Part shown: piece by piece, positions 1 to 5,384 of the stretch
How positions within the stretch are numbered: the first letter of the stretch is position 1
Layout: each line of letters begins with the position of its first letter
Assembly: GCA_021107375.1 (NCBI GenBank)
Contig: JAIOSY010000271.1
Span: 1-7,592, forward strand
Reading direction: 5' to 3'
Source: Sulfurimonas sp.
Lineage (GTDB): Bacteria > Campylobacterota > Campylobacteria > Campylobacterales > Sulfurimonadaceae
Length of the DNA: 7,592 nt
The notes under the pieces: generated by a model
Seen by the model: the letters and a program-made list of their open reading frames with translations, nothing else
Databases searched by the model: none
Told to the model about the DNA's origin: nothing
Made by a program: the position numbers and the translations under genes

Positions 1-449
1 ATAAAAGGTGCTACTGCATGATTTGAACCAAAAGCATCTTCATTAGTACCACTTGGTGAAGTTTTATCAATATATGAATTTGTTAAAGTAACATATCCTC
101 TACCAATAGCTAAAGCAGAAGCTTCAACAGCTACCCTTTTAGCTTTTGTAGTCATATCATCATCAGGAATAAGAACAGCAGTTGTATATGTAATTGCTGT
201 TGATAATGTTCTTAAATCATCTGCATCATCTGAAGAAAAAGTAAAATCATCAGGATTATCTTTCATAATATGATTAGTAATATCTTCATCATATCCTGTC
301 GCATCTAATGTTAATCCAGTTGCCAAAGATGCCCATGTCATAGGATCTACAGCAGCATTATAAGCTGCACCTTTTGTTCTATCCCAATTATAAGAGATAC
401 TTTTACTACTACAAGCAGAAATAATAAGTACCATAGGTACTAACATCAT
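1..449 (-). CDS. Lipoprotein with PAP2-phosphatase-like core, 3' end beyond window
   Basis: An open frame of 149 codons runs off the left edge. It starts at tandem ATG codons (447-449 and 444-446) and has a short hydrophobic signal ending in a lipobox, I-S-A-C, with the lipidated Cys at residue 13, so the product should be a membrane-anchored lipoprotein. After the Cys, the pattern D35-P-M-T-W39, a helix-rich middle, and the stretch S131-P-S-G-T-N-E-D-A-F-G-S-N-H144 resembles the PAP2 (type 2 phosphatidic acid phosphatase/vanadium haloperoxidase) motif region R-P...S-F-P-S-G-H. Ser142 and His144 align with the conserved S and H. The Lys and Arg of the K-x6-R-P motif are replaced by N and S, so activity is doubtful. 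It lies 30 bp downstream of argJ with no obvious terminator between them. The lipoprotein call is firm, while the PAP2 assignment comes from motif pattern only. The start is uncertain because the signal peptide lacks the usual Lys/Arg. Confidence 0.65.
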   Translation of the reverse strand, partial: MMLVPMVLIISACSSKSISYNWDRTKGAAYNAAVDPMTWASLATGLTLDATGYDEDITNHIMKDNPDDFTFSSDDADDLRTLSTAITYTTAVLIPDDDMTTKAKRVAVEASALAIGRGYVTLTNSYIDKTSPSGTNEDAFGSNHAVAPF

Positions 450-479
450 TATTTTTAATATTTTTATTTTTTAATTCAC

Positions 480-1658
480 TTAAGTTCTATAATCTGCATT
501 AATTTTAACATACTCATGACCTAAATCACAGCCATAAGCTTTAAAACTTCCATCTGATATACCTAAGTCACAAGAGATTGTAAACTTTTTATGTCCCATA
601 ACAATTGCAGCCTTTCTCTCCATCTCTTCATCAAAATATAATTTACCACAATCATAAACACATAAATTGTCAAACGATATTTTAAGAGTATCTTCACTAC
701 ACTGGGCTCCACTTGCACCAACTGTTGAAGCAACTCTTCCCCAGTTTGGATCTTCACCAAAAAGAGCAGTTTTTACAAGAAGTGAATCTGAAAGTGATTT
801 CGCAACCCTTTCTGCTTCACTATCATTTTTTGCACCAGTAATATTATAAGTTACTAGTTTTGTGGCACCCTCTCCATCTCTTACCATCTCAAGAGCCAAA
901 AAGTGCATAACTTTAAAAAGAGCCTCTTTAAAAGCATCTCTATTAAAAACACCACTTTTTGCATTACTTAAAAGCATTACAGTATCATTCGTAGATGTAT
1001 CACCATCTACACTCGCTGCATTAAATGTAAGCTTTGTAATCTCCTCTAAAATCTCTTGCATCTCTGCTTTTGACACATCAGCATCAGTTGTTATAAAACA
1101 AAGCATTGTAGCCATTGCAGGATTTATCATACCTGCACCCTTTGCCATTGCTCCAATATTAAAACTAGTACCATCTTCAAGCTTAACTTTAAAAGCAATC
1201 TCTTTTGAAAAAGTATCTGTTGTCATAATAGCTTTAGCTGCGGCATGTGGATTTTTTTGAGTTAAATCAAAAAGCTTCATCCCATCTATAATCTTTTGTT
1301 TTGGAAGTCGTACACCAATTACACCAGTTGAACTCATAACAGGGTTTATTACTTTTTCATCACATTTAGTAAGAATCTCATCAATATCTTCTATTCCATT
1401 TTTACCCGTCATAGCATTCGCATTTTTAGAGTTTATCAGAACAAAGTTTGTTTTAAAATCACCCTTTGCTCTAAAATGTCTAATAGGTGCAGCCGTCATC
1501 TTATTTGTAGTAAATATAGAAGCTATCTCACATGCCATATCACTGTAAATAAATGCCATATCATTAACACCATTTGGTTTAAGTCCAGCACTTATCCCAT
1601 CAGAAAAAAAACCTTCACTCGCACAAACACCACTATCTACATAAATTATATTATACAA
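480..1658 (-). CDS. argJ: Bifunctional ornithine acetyltransferase/N-acetylglutamate synthase
   Basis: ArgJ moves the acetyl group from N-acetylornithine to glutamate, closing the cyclic arginine pathway. Some ArgJ enzymes also make N-acetylglutamate from acetyl-CoA. The 392-residue product has the expected full length. Visible family marks are the N-terminal G-V-C-A...G-F region, T-T-N-K at 50-53, S-S-T-G-V-I-G at 109-115, and the autocleavage site K-G-A-G-M-I-N-P-A-M-A-T-M-L at 173-186. In that site Thr184 becomes the N-terminal nucleophile of the beta chain after self-cleavage. The C-terminus N-A-D-Y-R-T is typical. The start is TTG, chosen because AAGGAG lies 7 nt upstream and the N-terminus aligns with the family from residue 1. 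The first 8 bases overlap the end of the potassium channel gene, which suggests translational coupling. It acts in the cytoplasm. Whether it also has synthase activity cannot be told from the sequence. Confidence 0.96.
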   Translation of the reverse strand: MYNIIYVDSGVCASEGFFSDGISAGLKPNGVNDMAFIYSDMACEIASIFTTNKMTAAPIRHFRAKGDFKTNFVLINSKNANAMTGKNGIEDIDEILTKCDEKVINPVMSSTGVIGVRLPKQKIIDGMKLFDLTQKNPHAAAKAIMTTDTFSKEIAFKVKLEDGTSFNIGAMAKGAGMINPAMATMLCFITTDADVSKAEMQEILEEITKLTFNAASVDGDTSTNDTVMLLSNAKSGVFNRDAFKEALFKVMHFLALEMVRDGEGATKLVTYNITGAKNDSEAERVAKSLSDSLLVKTALFGEDPNWGRVASTVGASGAQCSEDTLKISFDNLCVYDCGKLYFDEEMERKAAIVMGHKKFTISCDLGISDGSFKAYGCDLGHEYVKINADYRT

Positions 1659-2781
1659 ATCTAATCTCCTTAGGTTTGTTTCTTTGCTTAAAAATCCCTT
1701 TAGCTATATTTATATCTTTTTGTGTTCCAATTATAAGAAGCTTACACTCACTAGTAATCAAAACATCCCCTTTTGGCATTGAAAGAAATTTACCATCTTT
1801 TTTAGTTATCCCTATTATTGAAGTGTTAGTTATATCTCTTAGATGCGTCTCTTTAAGTTTTTTAAGTACAGCCCAACTATATTTAGGGATAAAAACCTCT
1901 TCCATATCAAGAGGATTATCACTTTTATATAAAAACTCTTCAAGAAGATTTTCCATATCAGGTCTTGCTGCCATTGCACTCACTCTTTGAGCAGTTAATT
2001 TTGTAGGTGAAACAACTGTATCGGCACCTAATTTTTTAAGCTTTTCAACATCACTAATTGCTTCTGCTGAAGAGATTATATAATATGCTCGAGGAAGAGA
2101 ATGTTCTGTTTCAAAAAGTCTTACAGATGCAATAATAGCAATATTATCTGCTATAGAATCAGATAAGGTTATCATCCCTTTTGCAGAAGCCATGTGTGCT
2201 TTTAACATAGATAATTCGGCATGTGGCTCAGCATGAAGATATGTAGGATATTTATACTCTTTTGCCCATTCACATATCTCTTTTCTGGGATCAATTACAA
2301 CAAAAGGGATATGATTAGCTCCTAATTGTTTTGTACCCTCTATAGTATATTCATTATGATAACAAATAACAAAATGCTTTTTAAGCCTAGCTATTTTATA
2401 CAGCATTCTTCTCTCCTTTAATATGGCAAGTATATTTCCTCTACTCAATTCTGCAATTAGTATACCAATAGCAGATGAAAAAATTGCAAATCCAGCTATT
2501 ATAAGAGTAATGGTAAAAATTCTTCCCATACCTGAAACAGGTGCGATTTCACCAAAACCTACAGTAGTAAATGTTATTCCAGTTTGATATATAGCATCCA
2601 TTAATTCAAAATCATCAATCATTATATAACCAATAGTTCCAACCATCATGGTTAGCACCGTTAAAATCATAGGTAAACGAAAGGGTTTTAAATGGGGATA
2701 TATTTCAGGCAGTAGTTTTATATCAGGTTTGGGAGCTGACTCCCAGTGTAGAAATTTACGAATCCTTGATAAAAGATTCAC
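1651..2781 (-). CDS. Two-TM potassium channel with RCK (TrkA-N/TrkA-C) domain
   Basis: This is a predicted inner-membrane potassium channel. Numbering below counts from the upstream TTG at 2793; subtract 4 for the GTG start used here. TM1 is about 40-58, the pore helix with selectivity filter T-T-V-G-F-G-E is at 76-82, and TM2 is about 91-115. A cytosolic RCK N-lobe follows (about 139-270) and then an RCK-C lobe (about 295-370). The first strand F-V-I-C and the F-V-V-I-D end of strand two are present. The glycine-rich GxGxxG loop between them reads Y-H-N-E-Y-T instead, so ordinary NAD(H) binding is doubtful. The start at GTG 2781 is preferred because GGAAG lies 5 nt before it, whereas the TTG at 2793 has no clear Shine-Dalgarno. 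The gene sits directly after rpmB, an order I also recall for the H. pylori channel HP0490 (HpKchA) and HP0491. Its end overlaps argJ by 8 bp. Confidence 0.9.
   Translation of the reverse strand: MNLLSRIRKFLHWESAPKPDIKLLPEIYPHLKPFRLPMILTVLTMMVGTIGYIMIDDFELMDAIYQTGITFTTVGFGEIAPVSGMGRIFTITLIIAGFAIFSSAIGILIAELSRGNILAILKERRMLYKIARLKKHFVICYHNEYTIEGTKQLGANHIPFVVIDPRKEICEWAKEYKYPTYLHAEPHAELSMLKAHMASAKGMITLSDSIADNIAIIASVRLFETEHSLPRAYYIISSAEAISDVEKLKKLGADTVVSPTKLTAQRVSAMAARPDMENLLEEFLYKSDNPLDMEEVFIPKYSWAVLKKLKETHLRDITNTSIIGITKKDGKFLSMPKGDVLITSECKLLIIGTQKDINIAKGIFKQRNKPKEIRFV
1666..1671 (-). promoter_or_regulatory. Ribosome binding site deciding the argJ TTG start
   Basis: AAGGAG on the minus strand sits 7 nt before TTG at 1658-1656. 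No in-frame ATG or GTG lies between them. The site is inside the last codons of the channel gene, so ribosomes finishing that gene can reinitiate here. Confidence 0.75.
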
Positions 2782-2797
2782 AGTAACTTCCAAGAAG

Positions 2798-2818
2798 ACT
2801 TAAGAGTTTTTCTTAAGT
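2798..2818. repeat. Hairpin over the rpmB stop codon
   Basis: ACTTAAGA (2798-2805) and TCTTAAGT (2811-2818) are perfect 8-bp inverted arms around a 5-base loop, covering the rpmB stop (2800-2802) and its last codons. In the minus transcript it is followed by CTTCTTGG, which is not a clean U-run, so it is at best a weak terminator. It could instead be an RNA-processing or 3'-end stability element that lowers channel/argJ expression relative to L28. Confidence 0.45.
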
Positions 2819-2988
2819 GTTCTTAATTCTTTTGCAGAAATTTTAATTTTCTTTGTAGTACCATCTTCTTGAGTAATACGAACAGTTCTTAAGTTAAGTA
2901 AGAAACGACGCTTTGTTCTGTTTTTTGCGTGAGAAACATTGTTTCCACTCATAGGGCCCTTGCCACTAATAGCACATTTTCTTGCCAT
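2800..2988 (-). CDS. rpmB: 50S ribosomal protein L28
   Basis: The 62-residue basic protein matches bacterial L28 throughout. It begins [11 protein letters not shown], followed by the [14 protein letters not shown] core (16-29) and the R-T-V-R-I-T strand. L28 is a component of the large ribosomal subunit near the E site. Only one Cys (Cys5) is present, so this is the zinc-free form rather than the paired-CxxC form. The start ATG at 2986-2988 has AAGGA 7 nt upstream and a consensus-like promoter about 35-60 bp upstream. It is the first gene of the minus-strand cluster rpmB-channel-argJ-lipoprotein. The length is normal and nothing looks damaged. Confidence 0.97.
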   Translation of the reverse strand: MARKCAISGKGPMSGNNVSHAKNRTKRRFLLNLRTVRITQEDGTTKKIKISAKELRTLKKNS

Positions 2989-3021
2989 TTTAGATTCCTT
3001 GTATAGGTTTTAAAGTTGCGA

Positions 3022-3049
3022 ATTATACCAACATAAAGCAAAACTTCAA
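3022..3049 (-). promoter_or_regulatory. Sigma70-type promoter for rpmB
   Basis: On the minus strand TTGAAG (3044-3049) is followed by a 16-base spacer and a perfect TATAAT (3022-3027). This puts transcription start near 3015, roughly 25-30 bases before the rpmB start codon. It is the best -35/-10 pair in the window and presumably drives the whole minus-strand cluster. Confidence 0.75.
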
Positions 3050-3058
3050 CTTAAGCTA

Positions 3059-3130
3059 GTTAAATTTTATATATATTAACAAATTTATTTATTTTTTATA
3101 CTTTAATAGTTAGAATATATAAAATTTAAC
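3059..3130. repeat. 16-bp perfect inverted repeat in the divergent intergenic region
   Basis: GTTAAATTTTATATAT (3059-3074) is the exact reverse complement of ATATATAAAATTTAAC (3115-3130), with 40 bp between the arms. The region lies between rpmB and the divergent HDOD-like gene. The right arm covers the likely -10 region of the plus-strand promoter, and the left arm is just upstream of the rpmB -35. AT-rich DNA gives short palindromes by chance, but 16 bp with matching G/C ends is long. Possible roles are paired operator half-sites for a looping repressor, or a DNA cruciform. Function is unknown. Confidence 0.55.
3116..3123 (+). promoter_or_regulatory. Possible -10 element for the HDOD-like gene
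   Basis: TATATAAA lies about 25 bases before the TTG start of the HDOD-like gene. No convincing -35 is present, only T-rich upstream DNA (3085-3100), which is usual for Campylobacterota promoters. The base composition makes this a weak call. Confidence 0.3.
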
Positions 3131-3148
3131 ATTTAAAAGTAGCTAACA

Positions 3149-3946
3149 TTGATTACAAATGACCAAATAACTGATTTTATACAAAAGATTCCTCCATCAC
3201 CAAAGGCATTGCAGGTAACTATTACCCTACTAAATAATGGTGAACTTACAAAAGCCGCTCAAATTGCACAAACTGATTTGGCACTAAAATCCTATCTTAA
3301 AAGTATTGTAAATAAGCCTATATATGGCTTTAAAAATGAAGTTTCTGACATATCTCAAATTTTTGGGATTCTTGGTGTTTCATCATCTCAACAAACCGTT
3401 TATAATTATATGATGACTCTATTATCCCCTAAAAAATGGAAACTTTTTAAACTAAATGAATCTACTTTCCACGAACTTCAGGCAAAACTATCAAGAAGAT
3501 GGAAACAAATTTTAATACATTTAGATATTGATGATGCAGAAATTGAAAGTGCTATAACCCTTTTACCAGCTAGTATAATAGTATCTGAAGCACTTTTTAA
3601 TCATAAAAAAGCTGATGTAGAGATTCTTAGAAGTGTCAATAATCTTAATTTAAATACTATCCTTTCAAGATTATGTGACTTAGATCTTTTTGATATTTGT
3701 AAAAAAATCTCACAAAAATGGGAAATGCCTCCAAAAACAGCGAAAATAATTCAAGCATCATCTGGATTTAAACCTTCTGATGATTTAGAGATTAATACAC
3801 TTGGAAAATGGATGCACCTTCTTCTTTTTTATGAACTCTCTCAGCCAATGTTTATAGAAGCCCAACTTAATGATTTTATTGAATTTCAAATTGAATATGT
3901 TAGTGATATTTACGATGATTTTGCAGAACTTATGGAGATATCATGA
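3149..3946 (+). CDS. HDOD-like signalling protein lacking HD residues
   Basis: The 265-residue cytosolic protein resembles HDOD-domain proteins in its first 90 residues. It has I-P-P-S-P-K-A-L (14-21), then helices with A-Q-T-D-L-A-L (40-46), V-N-K-P-I-Y-G-F (54-61, like the N-S-A-x-Y-G turn), and I-F-G-I-L-G-V (71-77, like A-I-x-x-L-G). The metal-binding His-Asp pair of true HD hydrolases is not seen, as usual for HDOD, so a non-catalytic scaffold or regulatory role is likely. The middle and C-terminal part is helical and I do not recognise it. The start is TTG at 3149, chosen because the frame begins well before the IPPSP motif. The Shine-Dalgarno is weak, and the next in-frame Met is residue 88, inside the domain. 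The stop TGA overlaps the next ATG (ATGA), so the partner gene is translationally coupled and probably works with it. Confidence 0.72.
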   Translation: MITNDQITDFIQKIPPSPKALQVTITLLNNGELTKAAQIAQTDLALKSYLKSIVNKPIYGFKNEVSDISQIFGILGVSSSQQTVYNYMMTLLSPKKWKLFKLNESTFHELQAKLSRRWKQILIHLDIDDAEIESAITLLPASIIVSEALFNHKKADVEILRSVNNLNLNTILSRLCDLDLFDICKKISQKWEMPPKTAKIIQASSGFKPSDDLEINTLGKWMHLLLFYELSQPMFIEAQLNDFIEFQIEYVSDIYDDFAELMEIS

Positions 3947-4518
3947 GAGCAGTTGTAAAAAATGGTATAGGTATTTTTACGCCTCAAGGATTTTTAGATG
4001 GAAACAATGGTGGAACATTTCTAAGTTTAGAGGATATTCATGTAACAACAAAACTTAATGCAGATATGATTTTAGTATCACTAAAAAAAGTTGTTTTTTT
4101 CAATCGCAATGGTCTTGATATGTTTGTAAAAATGTTTGTAAAAGTAAAAGAAGAAAAAAGTATGACAGTTGGTTTTTGTGACTATGATATAAAAAAATAT
4201 AATGCTATAAAAAAATTCTATAAAAATGACATCTCGTTTTCTTTATTTGCATCTCAAAAAATTGCAGAACTATTTGCTCCAAGTTTTCAAAATAAAAATA
4301 AAAATGTTCTACTATACAATGAAGATAAATCTCAACGATCTGCAATGGCGATAGAACTTCATGATAGTGGACATAATCCTATTATTGCTCAAACAGAAGA
4401 TGAGTTTAACACAAAGAAAAGTGTTGAAAATGCTTATGATGTAATTATAGAAAACACTTATCTTGGAGACATGGGACAAAATGTAGCAGCAAGAGTTACT
4501 GGAAACGCTATCATATAA
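3943..4518 (+). CDS. N-terminal part of the split gene: STAS-like plus receiver-like half
   Basis: If the TAA is real, this makes a 191-residue protein. Residues 1-112 look like a STAS-type fold: G-I-F-T-P-Q-G-F-L-D at 10-19, the strand M-I-L-V-S-L-K-K-V at 42-50, and N-R-N-G-L-D-M-F at 54-61 where STAS proteins have the D-S-S-G-L helix cap. Residues 119-180 resemble the first half of a response-regulator receiver: N-V-L-L-Y-N-E-D at 121-128 in place of the acidic pair, and Y-D-V-I-I-E-N-T at 165-172. There Asn171 falls at the phospho-acceptor Asp position, so it is probably not phosphorylated in the usual way. The product would stop one strand into the second STAS-like domain. A stable short protein is possible but would be incomplete. 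Confidence 0.6.
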   Translation: MRAVVKNGIGIFTPQGFLDGNNGGTFLSLEDIHVTTKLNADMILVSLKKVVFFNRNGLDMFVKMFVKVKEEKSMTVGFCDYDIKKYNAIKKFYKNDISFSLFASQKIAELFAPSFQNKNKNVLLYNEDKSQRSAMAIELHDSGHNPIIAQTEDEFNTKKSVENAYDVIIENTYLGDMGQNVAARVTGNAII

Positions 4519-4635
4519 ACAGTCAATTCATTTTCAGATGCAGATATTGGAAATACCTTTAACATCGCTTACCATAACAACTCTTTAAATGTTGGTTTTA
4601 GACTCTTTATTTTCGATGCCTATAAAGTTGTAAGT

Positions 4636-5337
4636 ATGAATGTCCATGCACTAAATTTTTTCTCAAGACTTTCTAGTTCTGCTGCTGAGTATAATGCAAC
4701 TATATGCTTTGTTGGAATGACTTTTGAAAAAATCCCTGAATCTTTTAAAGAAAATATGGAAGATTCTGGAATTATGTTCTTTGAACAGATGGATGATATT
4801 CTTGGAGATAAAGAGCTTCTATCAGAACTAGGTGCGAGTAGTGCTGCTGCTATTAAAAACAAAAGAGTTATAAATAAAACAACAGTTACAGAATTACCAA
4901 AATTTATAGATGCAACAGTAGCTACCATTGAGATGATGACAAACTCAACTGCCGTTAAAGAATCAGCTGAAATTCAAGCTATAAAAGTTGAAGACTATAC
5001 TGATAAGATAGCTAGTTCAATAGGTTTTTATGGAGATATGGATGGTATGATTATGCTTATATTTCCAAAAGATATTGCTAAAAAAGCTTGTCAACTTCTA
5101 ATTGGAGAAGAAACAGATGACTTAGAACTTATTTTAGATACTCTTGGAGAACTTGTTAATATAGTTGGTGGTAAAATGAAAACTCTATTAGCCGACCAAA
5201 AAATAAATATAAACATCACACTACCAAGAACTTATCCTGATATAAACAGTCTTCTTGAAATTTCACAAGATAGAAAAGGTGTTCAAGTAGATTTAGCATT
5301 TAATAAAGATAAGTTTTTATTTTTCTTAACTAGATAA
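4636..5337 (+). CDS. C-terminal part of the split gene: CheX-like phosphatase domain
   Basis: From ATG 4636 the frame gives 233 residues. Residues 1-60 are the second half of a STAS-like domain. Residues 90-233 match the CheX/CheC-type CheY-P phosphatase family: I-G-F-Y-G-D-M-D-G-M-I-M-L at 129-141, then the catalytic signature D168-x3-E172-x2-N175 and a Pro 22 residues later (P197). Glu172 and Asn175 would contact a phosphorylated CheY-like receiver, so the phosphatase active site looks intact. The ATG has no good Shine-Dalgarno and falls inside a STAS strand-helix unit, so it is probably not a natural start. Independent translation would need reinitiation after the TAA 117 bases upstream. 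The normal product is more likely the longer fused protein. Confidence 0.6.
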   Translation: MNVHALNFFSRLSSSAAEYNATICFVGMTFEKIPESFKENMEDSGIMFFEQMDDILGDKELLSELGASSAAAIKNKRVINKTTVTELPKFIDATVATIEMMTNSTAVKESAEIQAIKVEDYTDKIASSIGFYGDMDGMIMLIFPKDIAKKACQLLIGEETDDLELILDTLGELVNIVGGKMKTLLADQKININITLPRTYPDINSLLEISQDRKGVQVDLAFNKDKFLFFLTR

Positions 5338-5348
5338 AAGAAGAGATT

Positions 5349-5357
5349 TGATATAAT
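5349..5357 (+). promoter_or_regulatory. Extended -10 promoter element for rpe operon
   Basis: TGATATAAT is a perfect extended -10 (TG-N-TATAAT) located 25 bases before the rpe start codon. No clear -35 is seen, only a T-rich stretch at 5313-5326. Initiation would fall near 5364, giving a leader of about 20 bases. The element lies just after the stop of the CheX-like gene. Confidence 0.55.
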
Positions 5358-5384
5358 TTCATACTTAGAAAAAAGGTATGAAAT
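5356..5384 (+). repeat. Inverted repeat around the rpe ribosome binding site
   Basis: ATTTCATAC (5356-5364) pairs perfectly with GTATGAAAT (5376-5384), leaving an 11-base A-rich loop. The Shine-Dalgarno AAAAGG (5371-5376) is mostly in the loop, and the A and T of the start codon (5383-5385) are in the stem. In a read-through transcript from the upstream signalling genes it could form a hairpin that hides the start codon. A transcript from the local promoter would begin near the end of the left arm and escape it. A protein operator is the alternative. Confidence 0.5.

Larger units (their letters stand above)
3943..5337 (+). pseudogene. STAS-receiver-STAS-CheX signalling gene split by in-frame TAA
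   Basis: Read as one gene this is 465 codons, uninterrupted except for TAA at 4516-4518 (codon 192). The domain order would be STAS-like (about 1-112), half receiver-like (about 119-180), a second STAS-like domain (about 183-290) and a CheX-like phosphatase (about 321-464). The two STAS-like domains align with an offset of 180 codons: F12-T-P-Q-G-F-L-D19 against stop192-T-V-N-S-F-S-D199. The stop therefore occupies an aromatic position and probably replaces Tyr (TAT or TAC), one base away. The 39 codons between the TAA and the next ATG (4636) read as good STAS sequence, including F-R-L-F-I-F-D-A-Y, and that ATG lies mid-domain. The start ATG 3943 has GGAG 5 nt upstream and overlaps the HDOD-like stop. 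Recent nonsense mutation, base-call error or readthrough cannot be told apart from the sequence alone. Confidence 0.75.

Noticed and set aside
563..1260. Open frames of 60-132 codons antisense to or in another frame of argJ
   Set aside because: argJ is certain on the minus strand, with a full set of family motifs. The other frames give low-complexity sequence without motifs or ribosome sites.
1676..1990. 104-codon plus-strand frame opposite the channel gene
   Set aside because: It is fully inside the channel coding region on the other strand and its protein resembles no family I know. It is a shadow of an AT-rich gene.
3060..3148. Possible small RNA or tRNA in the AT-rich intergenic region
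   Set aside because: No cloverleaf, TTCGA-type loop or terminator is seen. The region reads as promoter DNA plus the inverted repeat.
3870..4058. 62-codon plus-strand frame bridging the HDOD-like and STAS-like genes
   Set aside because: It is an alternate frame across the ATGA overlap, both flanking genes are well supported, and it shows no motif.
4516..4518. Recoding of the stop as selenocysteine or pyrrolysine
   Set aside because: Those use TGA and TAG. This codon is TAA, no SECIS-like hairpin is evident just after it, and the aligned position is aromatic.
4620..4928. 102-codon minus-strand frame opposite the CheX-like gene
   Set aside because: It overlaps a region with clear STAS/CheX coding character on the plus strand and has no ribosome site. 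Its hydrophobic look comes from antisense codons.
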